Notes: generated by a model not told the origin, from the letters alone. Positions 1-5,089 are shown, counted from the stretch's first letter. The stretch: 6,481 nucleotides of DNA from Scytonema sp. UIC 10036 (GCF_009725235.1 NZ_WJFC01000359.1:1-6481); one strand, 5' to 3'. Made by a program: numbers and translations.

Positions 1-4
1 GGAT

Positions 5-22
5 TAGGGGGTAGGGGCTAGA
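5..22. repeat. Degenerate heptad repeat at left edge
   Basis: TAG recurs every 7 bases (5, 12, 19) in units of the form TAGGGG(G/C), the last one decayed. The unit resembles the reverse complement of the CCCCTAA array at 2024-2058. It is short and touches the window edge, so its full extent and the gene it belongs to cannot be seen. Confidence 0.4.
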
Positions 23-29
23 ACGTACT

Positions 30-56
30 CCTTGCCATAAATATAAACAAGCAAGG
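30..56. other. Small inverted repeat (possible stem-loop)
   Basis: CCTTGC (30-35) and GCAAGG (51-56) are perfect 6-bp arms around a 15-nt AT-rich loop. No T-run follows on either strand, so it is not a standard intrinsic terminator. It lies about 130 nt beyond the psbO stop and could equally belong to a gene left of the window. Confidence 0.25.
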
Positions 57-99
57 GACTGGCGTTTCAGGCAATGGTAATTAGAATTAGGAGTTACCC

Positions 100-182
100 C
101 AGTCCCCAATCATCAGTCCCCAATCACCAGTCCCCAATCACCAGTCCTTATTCCCTACTCCCTACTCCCTATACCCTAAAAA
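100..182. repeat. Heptad repeat array 3' of psbO (STRR1-like, then CTACTCC)
   Basis: The array has a 7-nt period throughout. Positions 100-147 are three 14-nt double units (CAGTCCCCAATCAY) plus a 6-nt partial copy, so CCCCAGT/CCCCAAT-type heptads alternate with CATCAGT/CACCAGT. This matches the CCCCA(A/G)T family called STRR1 in heterocystous cyanobacteria (from memory of the literature). The register continues at 148-182 as TTATTCC, CTACTCC twice, CTATACC and CTAAAAA. Read in the psbO sense the second block is GGGAGTA, the same unit that ends the gene at 1996. Confidence 0.85.
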
Positions 183-185
183 GAA

Positions 186-1013
186 CTAGGCACGAGGTTC
201 AAGTCGAGCATAGAACAAACCGCGAATTTTAACCTCTTCAGGTTCTTTCGCACCCAAATCCGTATCTGAAGGCTGTTCGCTCTCGAAAGTACCACCAATT
301 TCACCAGTCACATTATCTACTTTTGCTACTTGCAAAGAGATTTTACCTTTTAACACATCAGTTCTCTTGACGTTAGCGTTTACCAGTTCTCGATCGTCTG
401 CTTGAGCTGGAAGAGCTACGGCGTTATCATAACCGCTAGCAACACCGCGACCTTTGGGGTCGAGGAAAGTAGCACCACGATAAGAGGGGACTTTAAAAGT
501 ACCTTCAAAGTCAGTGGAAGTATTGATGCTAGTTAAGCCCGGTTGTGATTGAGCAACCAAACCTTTAACGGTGAATAAGAAGGGTATGCTTTCACCACCA
601 GGAAGTTTAACAGTGGCGGCTTGGAAGTCAAAACCATCTTTTTCTATAAAGGTAAGGCTACCATCGGAATTGACGTTCAGATCTCCCGAAATTTGGTCAA
701 GAGAGTAAGTGCGGCGAGTTAACAGTTTGCCACCAACATATTCCGCTTTTTGCCGTTTATTAAGTGGCTCTTCTTTTATGAAGAATTGGGTTGGTTCCAG
801 GCAAAGTTCTTTTATGGTGTAAGCCCCATTAGGATCGATAGGAATCGAGCCACGACTTGTTTCTGCCAGCTGCGGGCATTTGTTAGCCAAACCAGTTCCT
901 CTAATTTGGTCATAGGTTAGGTAGTCTGTACCAGAACTCGTTGGTTCACTACAAGCAGTTAAAAAGCCCATGCATAAAGCCAAGATTGCCACAATTAAAG
1001 CGCGAAACCTCAT
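186..1013 (-). CDS. psbO: Photosystem II manganese-stabilising protein PsbO (extrinsic 33-kDa subunit)
   Basis: PsbO binds the lumenal face of photosystem II and stabilises the Mn4CaO5 water-oxidising cluster. The 275-residue product has the full family pattern: GTGLANKCPQL with Cys46, Cys71 in KELCLEPT (the pair forming the conserved disulfide), VKEEP-type and NKRQKAEYV segments (about 80-93), SLDQI, the STDFEGTFKVPSYRGA block (166-181), FLDPKGRG, SGYDNAVALPAQ and ESEQPSDTDLGAKEP near the C-terminus. Length is normal. The N-terminus has basic residues, a hydrophobic stretch (about 5-18) and LTAC at 18-21, a lipobox-like site with Cys21, where many PsbO proteins have a plain AxA signal peptidase I site. 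ATG at 1013 is chosen over an in-frame TTG at 1025 because TGAGG lies 6 nt upstream (1020-1024) and the protein then begins MRFR as in relatives. It is apparently monocistronic, transcribed away from the gene at 1619, and followed by heptad repeats rather than a clear hairpin terminator. Identity is very secure; the lipoprotein processing is inferred. Confidence 0.98.
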   Translation of the reverse strand: MRFRALIVAILALCMGFLTACSEPTSSGTDYLTYDQIRGTGLANKCPQLAETSRGSIPIDPNGAYTIKELCLEPTQFFIKEEPLNKRQKAEYVGGKLLTRRTYSLDQISGDLNVNSDGSLTFIEKDGFDFQAATVKLPGGESIPFLFTVKGLVAQSQPGLTSINTSTDFEGTFKVPSYRGATFLDPKGRGVASGYDNAVALPAQADDRELVNANVKRTDVLKGKISLQVAKVDNVTGEIGGTFESEQPSDTDLGAKEPEEVKIRGLFYARLEPRA

Positions 1014-1019
1014 GGTTAA

Positions 1020-1024
1020 CCTCA
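1020..1024 (-). promoter_or_regulatory. psbO ribosome binding site
   Basis: The minus strand reads TGAGG with a 6-nt spacer to ATG at 1013. It decides the start against the in-frame TTG at 1025, which overlaps this site. Confidence 0.65.
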
Positions 1025-1059
1025 ATGTAAAAAATTATTAATTATGTAGTAAAACCGAT

Positions 1060-1084
1060 AGCTAAATGTGCTTAACGTTTAGCT
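1060..1084 (-). promoter_or_regulatory. Hairpin in probable psbO mRNA leader
   Basis: AGCTAAA (1060-1066) and TTTAGCT (1078-1084) form a perfect 7-bp stem with an 11-nt loop, 47-71 nt upstream of the psbO ATG. If transcription starts upstream of it, the element lies in the 5' leader and could affect mRNA stability or translation. Function is inferred; only the inverted repeat is seen. Confidence 0.35.
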
Positions 1085-1124
1085 TTCTTTGATCTGGGGA
1101 AAAATCCCAAATAGCCCACACACA

Positions 1125-1141
1125 ACATCTTGACAAGATGT
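1125..1141. promoter_or_regulatory. 17-bp perfect dyad overlapping -35-like boxes
   Basis: ACATCTTG-A-CAAGATGT is a perfect inverted repeat with 8-bp arms. Its centre contains TTGACA on the + strand (1130-1135) and TTGTCA on the - strand (1136-1131). On the + strand GATAAC at 1152-1157 gives a 16-nt spacer. On the - strand TATTTG at 1113-1108 gives a 17-nt spacer, pointing to psbO. The dyad could be an operator covering one or two promoters, 112-128 nt before the psbO start. The promoter assignments are weak because both -10 boxes are poor. Confidence 0.35.
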
Positions 1142-1349
1142 GTGGTTGTAGGATAACAGAAAAATCCACAGTTTTACATACAGCCCATTGTTCTATGGGT
1201 AATTAGCGAATCATCAGCCAGATCATACGATTTTTTTTAACTCAAAATCAAAGCGTTTTAATATTCAACTACAATGCTGGGATCGAGCAAAGGGCAGTAG
1301 GTAGGGCTGTGCTGCACGTTATGTGTTATGCGGCTACTCTATCAGAAGA

Positions 1350-1377
1350 CTGAGGGCACAGAGCTGAGGGCAAAAAG
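1350..1377. repeat. Two-copy 14-nt direct repeat
   Basis: CTGAGGGCACAGAG is followed directly by CTGAGGGCAAAAAG, 12 of 14 bases identical. The 14-nt period is twice 7, so it may be a decayed heptad relic, but two copies are too few to be sure. Confidence 0.3.
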
Positions 1378-1469
1378 CAGCTATGCTAAAGGCAAAGGTT
1401 ACTTGTAGATTTTGTCACCTATTTTGAACGAGTCGTTAACACCCACTAGCAACATAATGTGTGTAAAAT

Positions 1470-1500
1470 TTGTCAAGTTTCCCTCAGAGAACGGTACTAT
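1470..1500 (+). promoter_or_regulatory. Candidate promoter of the 1619 gene
   Basis: TTGTCA (1470-1475) is followed after 19 nt by TACTAT (1495-1500), overlapping TATAAA at 1498-1503. The spacer is longer than the ideal 17 nt. It sits 119 nt before the ATG and would give a leader containing the dyads at 1509-1600. Confidence 0.3.
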
Positions 1501-1508
1501 AAAAGGAA

Positions 1509-1549
1509 AGCGAGAGGGTGAAAGCGATTCTCGCTCTATAGATTTATAG
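1509..1549 (+). promoter_or_regulatory. Two adjacent small stem-loops in the leader
   Basis: AGCGAGA (1509-1515) pairs with TCTCGCT (1529-1535) across a 13-nt loop. Immediately after it, CTATA (1536-1540) pairs with TATAG (1545-1549) across GATT. No T-run follows. They are probably in the 5' leader of the 1619 gene if the 1470-1500 promoter is right. Confidence 0.3.
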
Positions 1550-1561
1550 TCGAAGTCAACC

Positions 1562-1600
1562 ACCTGCGGTAAATTGATTTTAAATCAAAGGTTGGCAGGT
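1562..1600 (+). promoter_or_regulatory. 39-bp nested palindrome before the 1619 gene
   Basis: There are two nested pairs of arms with the same centre (1581): ACCTGC (1562-1567) with GCAGGT (1595-1600), and TTGATTT (1574-1580) with AAATCAA (1582-1588). They are separated by symmetric 6-nt unpaired segments. It ends 18 nt before the ATG and 8 nt before the ribosome binding site. It could be an operator for a dimeric regulator or an RNA hairpin controlling translation. The symmetry is directly visible; the role is inferred. Confidence 0.45.
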
Positions 1601-1608
1601 TTTCCAAC

Positions 1609-1613
1609 AGAGG
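1609..1613 (+). promoter_or_regulatory. Ribosome binding site of the 1619 gene
   Basis: AGAGG lies 5 nt before ATG at 1619. It supports this start over the in-frame TTG at 1574, which lies inside the palindrome and has no such site. Confidence 0.6.
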
Positions 1614-1618
1614 TTTCA

Positions 1619-1996
1619 ATGAGTCACAACGGCAAAGCAACGGAGTCAGTCAATTTGTCAGCTAACTTGTCTGCCCAACTGCAAGCGATCGCATCTGCTG
1701 TCAGCAATGCGGTGCAGGCTTCTCAAGGAGACACTATTGCCCTTTTAGCCTTACTGCGACAGCTCGAGCAGTTACACCAAGAAATTCGGGAAGGAGCTTT
1801 CCAGCAAAGTTTACCTGATAACCGTCAAGCACTCTATTCCCTGCTGCGTAATATTGAGTCTGAGGGTGGATGGCCTTACATAGAGCGGATGAAATTGCAA
1901 ACCTTTCTAAAACACTTAGAACAAGAACTAACCGTTAGCAATAATAATGACGGACTTGCAGTAGAAAGTGAAACTTCTTTAGGGAGTAGGGAGTAG
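1619..1996 (+). CDS. Conserved-looking small helical protein of unknown function
   Basis: I do not recognise a named family. The 125-residue product is soluble, with no signal peptide or membrane segment. After a polar N-terminus (1-16), residues about 17-62 are Ala/Leu/Gln-rich and probably form helices (SAQLQAIASAVSNAVQA, then LLALLRQLEQLHQEI). Residues 68-104 are a second helical part containing the more specific NIESEGGWPYIERMKLQTF. The tail from about 105 is polar and looks disordered. The last residues LGSRE and the TAG stop are read from the GGGAGTA heptad repeat, so the original C-terminus may have been altered by the repeat. ATG at 1619 is preferred to TTG at 1574 because of the AGAGG site. 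It carries a HIP1 octamer at 1685, and its codon pattern looks native. It diverges from psbO and converges on the phosphatase gene, so it is probably monocistronic. It could be a small regulatory or scaffold protein, but nothing proves that. Confidence 0.8.
   Translation: MSHNGKATESVNLSANLSAQLQAIASAVSNAVQASQGDTIALLALLRQLEQLHQEIREGAFQQSLPDNRQALYSLLRNIESEGGWPYIERMKLQTFLKHLEQELTVSNNNDGLAVESETSLGSRE
1685..1692. repeat. HIP1 octamer GCGATCGC
   Basis: A perfect copy of the highly iterated cyanobacterial palindrome, within the 1619 gene. Confidence 0.9.
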
Positions 1997-2002
1997 GGAT
2001 AA
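1982..2002. repeat. Heptad repeat GGGAGTA overlapping a gene end
   Basis: GGGAGTA twice, then a decayed GGGATAA. The first two copies encode the last codons and the TAG stop (1994-1996) of the preceding gene. The 17-mer GGGAGTAGGGAGTAGGG (1982-1998) occurs as its exact reverse complement at 153-169, also downstream of a gene end. Confidence 0.8.
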
Positions 2003-2055
2003 TAGAAAGAAATTACAAACTCTTCCCTAACCCCTAACCCCTAACCCCTACTCCC
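1982..2055. terminator. Possible bidirectional hairpin between convergent genes
   Basis: GGGAGTAGGG (1982-1991) is perfectly complementary to CCCTACTCCC (2046-2055), a 10-bp stem around a 54-nt loop. A second register uses 1989-1998. It lies exactly between the convergent ends at 1996 and 2058 and would form in either transcript. It lacks a U-tract and the loop is long, so termination is inferred from position and pairing only. Confidence 0.35.
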
Positions 2056-2058
2056 AAT
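2024..2058. repeat. Heptad repeat CCCCTAA (telomere-like) 3' of the phosphatase gene
   Basis: Five consecutive heptads: TCCCTAA, CCCCTAA, CCCCTAA, CCCCTAC, TCCCAAT. In the sense of the phosphatase gene the unit reads TTAGGGG, which contains TAG. The array touches the third base of that gene's TAA stop (2060-2058). The resemblance to eukaryotic telomere repeats is probably coincidental. Confidence 0.85.
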
Positions 2059-2783
2059 TACTCAACTGTTACAATAACAACGGTGATATTGTCGTGTCCG
2101 CCATGCTCTTTGGCTGATTCAATGAGGGAGTAGGCGGCTTTATCTACTACAGGGTTTTCTTGGAGGAAAGAACTAATCGTTTGGTCGGCAAGTTCTTCTG
2201 TGAGTCCATCGCTGCATAATAGGAGGCGATCGCCTGTTTGAATATCTACTTGCTTGATATCAACTTGATTAAGGTCTTCACGCCCCAAACAGCGCGATAA
2301 AACGTGACGGAAGGGATGGATGCGAGCTTCTTCTAAAGTAATATCGCCCATTTTCAGAGCGCGTGCTACCCAGGTGTGATCTTCGGTGATTTGTTCCAAT
2401 TGAGAGTTACGGAAGCGGTACAGCCGGGAGTCCCCAACATGAGCGCACCAAGGTAACTCCTTATTGCGAAACAGGATGGCTACAACGGTTGTTCCCATAT
2501 CAGCCCGTTCTGGATGATTTTGCTGGTCGAGCAAAATTGCTTCATTCGCTTTTAACAAAGCCTCTTCTAGTAATTGTTCGGAAGATTTAGAAGCGTTCCA
2601 ATTTGCCGTTAAATAAGTTTGAATTTCTTGTGTAGCAATGCGACTTGCTTGCTCGCCTCCAGCATGACCACCCATACCATCAGCGACTATAAAAAAGCGG
2701 TCTTCTGGGTCAATGTAGTAAGCATCTTGGTTATTAGAACGAATAAGTCCTGGGTCACTTTTCCCAGTAGAGTTAATTTTCAT
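2058..2783 (-). CDS. PP2C-family (PPM) Ser/Thr protein phosphatase, Stp1/PrpC type
   Basis: This is a metal-dependent phosphatase that removes phosphate from Ser/Thr of cytoplasmic proteins. The 241-residue product is a lone catalytic domain of typical bacterial length. Motifs in order: R15-x-x-N-x-D20; VADGMGGHAGGE (33-44) with metal ligand Asp35; MGTT (96-99); HVGDSRLYR (115-123); CSDGLTE (190-196) with Asp192; and HDNITVVIV (230-238) with Asp231-Asn232. All expected catalytic and metal-binding residues are present, so it should be active. No membrane segment is visible. ATG at 2783 is chosen over ATG at 2816: it gives the usual PP2C opening, TAGAG lies a few nt upstream, and the earlier start would overlap the ABC1 gene by 17 nt without a visible ribosome site. 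With this start the gap to the ABC1 stop is 16 nt, so the two are very likely co-transcribed. Likely substrates include targets of Hanks-type kinases, perhaps the kinase at 5103, but that link is only positional. It carries a HIP1 octamer at 2226. Confidence 0.96.
   Translation of the reverse strand: MKINSTGKSDPGLIRSNNQDAYYIDPEDRFFIVADGMGGHAGGEQASRIATQEIQTYLTANWNASKSSEQLLEEALLKANEAILLDQQNHPERADMGTTVVAILFRNKELPWCAHVGDSRLYRFRNSQLEQITEDHTWVARALKMGDITLEEARIHPFRHVLSRCLGREDLNQVDIKQVDIQTGDRLLLCSDGLTEELADQTISSFLQENPVVDKAAYSLIESAKEHGGHDNITVVIVTVE
2226..2233. repeat. HIP1 octamer GCGATCGC
   Basis: A perfect copy within the PP2C gene. Confidence 0.9.
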
Positions 2784-2799
2784 ATAGTCTCTACAAAAT

Positions 2800-4485
2800 T
2801 TAATACATACGGTCATAGCGGTCGAGGCGCATGAGCAGTCGAATCAACAGCCACGAAACAGCAGCCGCGATTAAACCAGCAAGCGCAGCCAACCATACAT
2901 AGTCTTTCAACAATAAAATAGCAGCTGAAAGGGTAAAACCACTCACAATAACAGCATAAGTCATTCCCAGCTGAACATTTGTTTGGCGGCGCAGTAATCT
3001 CTCAGTTTCTAAAGACCGAACTCGCAGCCGTACATCACCCCGTTCTAGTTTTTCTAGTGTATCTTCGAGCCGACGCGGTAGACCTAGTGCCGTACTGCTG
3101 ACTTGAACTGCTTGACGGCTCAATTCATTGAGAAAGCTATTGCCTTCTGTACCATTCATATCGGTCATAAACTGCATTGCATATGGTTTTGCTACTTCCA
3201 TAAAGTTAAATTCAGGATCTAACCCCTTACCTACACCTTCAAGAGTCGAGAAAGCTCGCATGACGAAAGTGAAGGTAGCAGGAAATCTAAATGGCTGATT
3301 ATATGCTATTTCGTACAAATCGTCACTAATAGCAGCCACGGATTGATTTTCAAAAGGCTTATCCATAAAATTGTCCAGCATATACTGAACGGAGCGGCGC
3401 ACTGGTCCCATATCTTCTACGGGAGCAAGAGCACCCAAATTTATGAGAGATTTAACAACGCGATCGCCATCTTTTGAGGCAATCCCAAACAGGGTTTCCA
3501 TTAGCCCTTCACGTATATTACTTTTTATACGTCCCATCATCCCAAAATCATAGAAAATGAGAGCACCCATTGGGCTAACAGCAATATTTCCTGGGTGAGG
3601 GTCTGCATGGAAAAATCCATTATTTAGCAATTGATGTAGGTAAGCTTCCGCACCGTGACGGGCGATTTCCTTCCGATCTAAACCTGCTGCCTCAATCGCT
3701 TCATACTGACTAATTTTGATACCAGGAAGGTATTCTAAAGTGACAACACGAGAAGAGGTATAACGCCAGTAAACTCGCGGTACCTTCACCCACTCAATAT
3801 CACGAAAATTGCGACGAAACGTATCGGCATTGCGACCTTCATTGAGATAATCAATTTCTTCCCAAAGAATGCGACAACACTCCTCATAAATACCCATCCA
3901 ATCGCGACCGCGTCCCCAGTCTGGATGGTTTTGAAAATAACGTGCGATTCCCTTAAGAATTTGTAAATCTATTTCAAATAATTTCTTAAGACCCGGTCGC
4001 TGCACTTTAACAACAACGGCTTCCCCCGAATGCAGGGTAGCTTTGTGAACTTGACCCAAGCTAGCAGCTGCCAGAGGAATTGGTTCAAAACTCTGAAAGA
4101 GGTCGGGAATTTTCTTACCCATCTCTTGCTCGATAATCGCTTCTACCTGTTCATAGCTAAAAGCGGGTACTCTGTCTTGTAGCTTAGACAGTTCTTCGAC
4201 ATATTCAACTGGGAATATATCAGAACGAGTAGAGAAAAGTTGTCCAACCTTAATAAAAGTTGGTCCCAAATCCAAAAGAGTATTGCGAATCCATACTGCT
4301 TGAGCCTTTCGCCTTGCGGTTTTCTTAGCTTCCGTCACACCACCTGGATAACTCCAAGACTTGTTGTAACGCCAAAGCTTGAACAAAAAAGTCAAGACAA
4401 AAGACCAAATATCCACAAAGCGCCGTCTGCGAGAGTAATTTTCCCGATTCCAACGGTATGCCTTATCCGAATAACCTTTTTCCAT
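2800..4485 (-). CDS. ABC1/UbiB (AarF/ADCK) family atypical protein kinase-like protein
   Basis: Members of this family (UbiB, yeast Coq8, plant plastid ABC1Ks) are membrane-associated atypical kinase or ATPase proteins needed for isoprenoid quinone metabolism. Cyanobacteria make plastoquinone and tocopherol rather than ubiquinone, so a prenyl-lipid role is the natural guess. The 561-residue product is of normal length. Family motifs in order: KVGQ (79-82, the KxGQ motif inside the inhibitory N-terminal extension), AAASLGQ (139-145, the Ala-rich loop replacing the Gly-rich loop), Lys160 in VVVKVQRPG, E210-x-D212 in the family ExD motif, HADPHPGN (293-300, catalytic Asp295 and Asn300) and DFG at 313-315. 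Two hydrophobic segments near the C-terminus (about 506-526 and 529-551) should anchor it in a membrane, with the kinase domain cytoplasmic. ATG at 4485 is the first good start; upstream there is only GGTAAG about 9 nt away, a weak site, and then the heptad array. Cyanobacteria carry several ABC1 paralogues and I cannot say which this is. It is the middle gene of a probable three-gene operon. It carries a HIP1 octamer at 3460. Confidence 0.96.
   Translation of the reverse strand: MEKGYSDKAYRWNRENYSRRRRFVDIWSFVLTFLFKLWRYNKSWSYPGGVTEAKKTARRKAQAVWIRNTLLDLGPTFIKVGQLFSTRSDIFPVEYVEELSKLQDRVPAFSYEQVEAIIEQEMGKKIPDLFQSFEPIPLAAASLGQVHKATLHSGEAVVVKVQRPGLKKLFEIDLQILKGIARYFQNHPDWGRGRDWMGIYEECCRILWEEIDYLNEGRNADTFRRNFRDIEWVKVPRVYWRYTSSRVVTLEYLPGIKISQYEAIEAAGLDRKEIARHGAEAYLHQLLNNGFFHADPHPGNIAVSPMGALIFYDFGMMGRIKSNIREGLMETLFGIASKDGDRVVKSLINLGALAPVEDMGPVRRSVQYMLDNFMDKPFENQSVAAISDDLYEIAYNQPFRFPATFTFVMRAFSTLEGVGKGLDPEFNFMEVAKPYAMQFMTDMNGTEGNSFLNELSRQAVQVSSTALGLPRRLEDTLEKLERGDVRLRVRSLETERLLRRQTNVQLGMTYAVIVSGFTLSAAILLLKDYVWLAALAGLIAAAVSWLLIRLLMRLDRYDRMY
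3460..3467. repeat. HIP1 octamer GCGATCGC
   Basis: A perfect copy within the ABC1 gene. Confidence 0.9.
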
Positions 4486-4503
4486 ATGTTTTGCTTACCG
4501 CTG

Positions 4504-4586
4504 GTCACTAGTCATTGGTCATTTGTCATTGGTCAAGTGTCATTAGCCATTAGCCATTAGCCATTAGCCATTAGCCATTAGCATTA
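4504..4586. repeat. Heptad array grading from GTCATTG (STRR2-like) to GCCATTA
   Basis: Units in order: GTCACTA, GTCATTG, GTCATTT, GTCATTG, GTCAAGT, GTCATTA, GCCATTA five times, then a shortened GCATTA. The left half matches the TT(G/T)GTCA family described as STRR2 in heterocystous cyanobacteria (from memory). The right half is a homogeneous variant. The array fills nearly all of the 85-nt gap between two genes of the same operon. On the minus strand it supplies the last codons and TAA stop of the upstream gene, and it ends 18 nt before the ABC1 ATG. Confidence 0.9.
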
Positions 4587-4906
4587 CTTTGATTGCGATA
4601 TTGATGCAACTCAGCTCGAAGTGTGGCAATTTCTGCTCGCAAGTCATCGATCGCGGCTTGTGTGTCAACTGGAGCTGAACTAGTTCCAGAGTAAACTGAA
4701 GAAGTTGAAGTAGCACCAGCTGCAGCAGATGCCCGGTTTGCCCGTTCTAGGACTTCTTCTGTAAACTCGCGCATTTGCTCCCTGAGTTCGGCATCCCATT
4801 TACCGAGTTCGCTTAAAGCATCAGTAACGGCGAACTCCAATTTTTCGCTGAGGACGTCAGCAACTGCTCTTCCAACAAAAAAAGCTTGCACTAGGGGGTT
4901 ACTCAT
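4571..4906 (-). CDS. Small conserved cyanobacterial helical protein, first gene of ABC1 operon
   Basis: The 111-residue product has three parts. Residues 1-58 are a helical region opening [22 protein letters not shown] and continuing amphipathically through [28 protein letters not shown]. Residues 59-82 are a Ser/Thr/Ala-rich flexible linker. Residues 83-104 are a short heptad-like helix ([19 protein letters not shown]) that should form a coiled coil. There is no signal peptide or clear membrane span. The N-terminal part resembles a family of small cyanobacterial and plastid proteins that I believe is annotated DUF6825; this is from memory and uncertain. No function is established that I know of. 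The last residues NANG and the TAA stop come from the heptad array. ATG at 4906 has no strong ribosome site; a perfect TATAAT lies 30 nt upstream. Its position just before an ABC1/UbiB gene, and its helix-linker-coiled-coil build, suggest a small partner protein, perhaps for oligomerisation or membrane association. That is inference. Confidence 0.88.
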   Translation of the reverse strand: MSNPLVQAFFVGRAVADVLSEKLEFAVTDALSELGKWDAELREQMREFTEEVLERANRASAAAGATSTSSVYSGTSSAPVDTQAAIDDLRAEIATLRAELHQYRNQSNANG

Positions 4907-4935
4907 AAATTTTTGTTACGCTCATCCGCTAAAGA

Positions 4936-4941
4936 ATTATA
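4936..4941 (-). promoter_or_regulatory. -10 box of the ABC1/PP2C operon promoter
   Basis: The minus strand reads a perfect TATAAT (4941 to 4936), 30 nt upstream of the first ATG. No good -35 is visible at the usual distance (AGCACT at 17 nt), so the promoter may depend on an activator or an alternative sigma factor. It would drive all three minus-strand genes, since no promoter space is left in the repeat-filled gap at 4486-4570. Confidence 0.45.
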
Positions 4942-5018
4942 ACTTGCTCGCTTACCCTAGTGCTTCTGCTTGAGTACTGGACTTTTGATAGAAACCAGCA
5001 CCTAAAGAAAACAAAGGT

Positions 5019-5024
5019 TATAAA
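5019..5024 (+). promoter_or_regulatory. Weak candidate -10 box for the kinase gene
   Basis: TATAAA lies 79 nt before the kinase ATG. No matching -35 is seen at 16-18 nt; TTGATA at 4985-4990 is too far away (28 nt). It is offered only as the best local match in the 196-nt divergent region. Confidence 0.2.
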
Positions 5025-5089
5025 AGGTATATGGGATAGCGAGCCGCATCTGCCACCAGTGTTGATTTGAGGCTCATTTGACTTTGTTT

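Larger units (their letters stand above)
1014..1618. other. 605-nt divergent intergenic region (psbO / 1619 gene)
   Basis: I see no convincing gene here. It holds the 5' leaders and promoters of two divergent genes. Visible structure: a 7-bp hairpin at 1060-1084, a 17-bp dyad at 1125-1141, a small hairpin CCCAT/ATGGG at 1184-1199, a T8 run at 1231-1238, a 14-nt near-direct repeat at 1350-1377, and a cluster of dyads at 1509-1600 next to the right-hand gene. It is one of two intergenic stretches without a clear heptad array; the other, 4907-5102, is also divergent. The size leaves room for a small RNA, but nothing identifies one. Confidence 0.6.

Noticed and set aside
100..182. CRISPR-like short repeat array
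   Set aside because: The units are contiguous 7- or 14-mers with no unique spacers, no 25-37-nt repeats and no cas gene nearby.
1014..1025. TTG start adding 4 residues to PsbO
   Set aside because: It overlaps the ribosome site that serves ATG 1013, and MRFR is the family's usual beginning.
1231..1238. T8 run as an intrinsic terminator
   Set aside because: No stable GC-rich stem immediately precedes it on the plus strand, and no gene ends upstream of it there.
1250..1450. Possible structured small RNA or relic gene in the psbO upstream region
   Set aside because: There are only short, weak stems (for example AGCTG/CAGCT at 1362-1382) and no reading frame with recognisable content.
1574..1618. 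TTG start adding 15 residues to the 1619 gene
   Set aside because: The TTG sits within the nested palindrome, has no ribosome site, and ATG at 1619 has AGAGG at good spacing.
2024..2058. Telomere-type CCCCTAA repeats as a linear replicon end
   Set aside because: The array is internal, only five units long, flanked by genes on both sides, and is one of several unrelated 7-mers in the window.
2784..2816. Upstream ATG of the PP2C gene giving 11 extra residues
   Set aside because: It has no ribosome site, overlaps the ABC1 end by 17 nt, and adds residues (TVCIKFCRDY) unlike the usual start of the family.
2619..2834. Plus-strand open frame of 71 codons
   Set aside because: It lies antisense to the PP2C coding region, has no family resemblance, and its composition is that expected from the opposite strand of a real gene.
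4240..4560. Plus-strand open frame of 106 codons
   Set aside because: It is antisense to the 5' part of the ABC1 gene and runs on into the heptad array; the end of the translation is simply repeat-derived.
4985..5024. TTGATA plus TATAAA as a kinase promoter
   Set aside because: The spacing is 28 nt, far outside the workable range for a sigma-70 type promoter.
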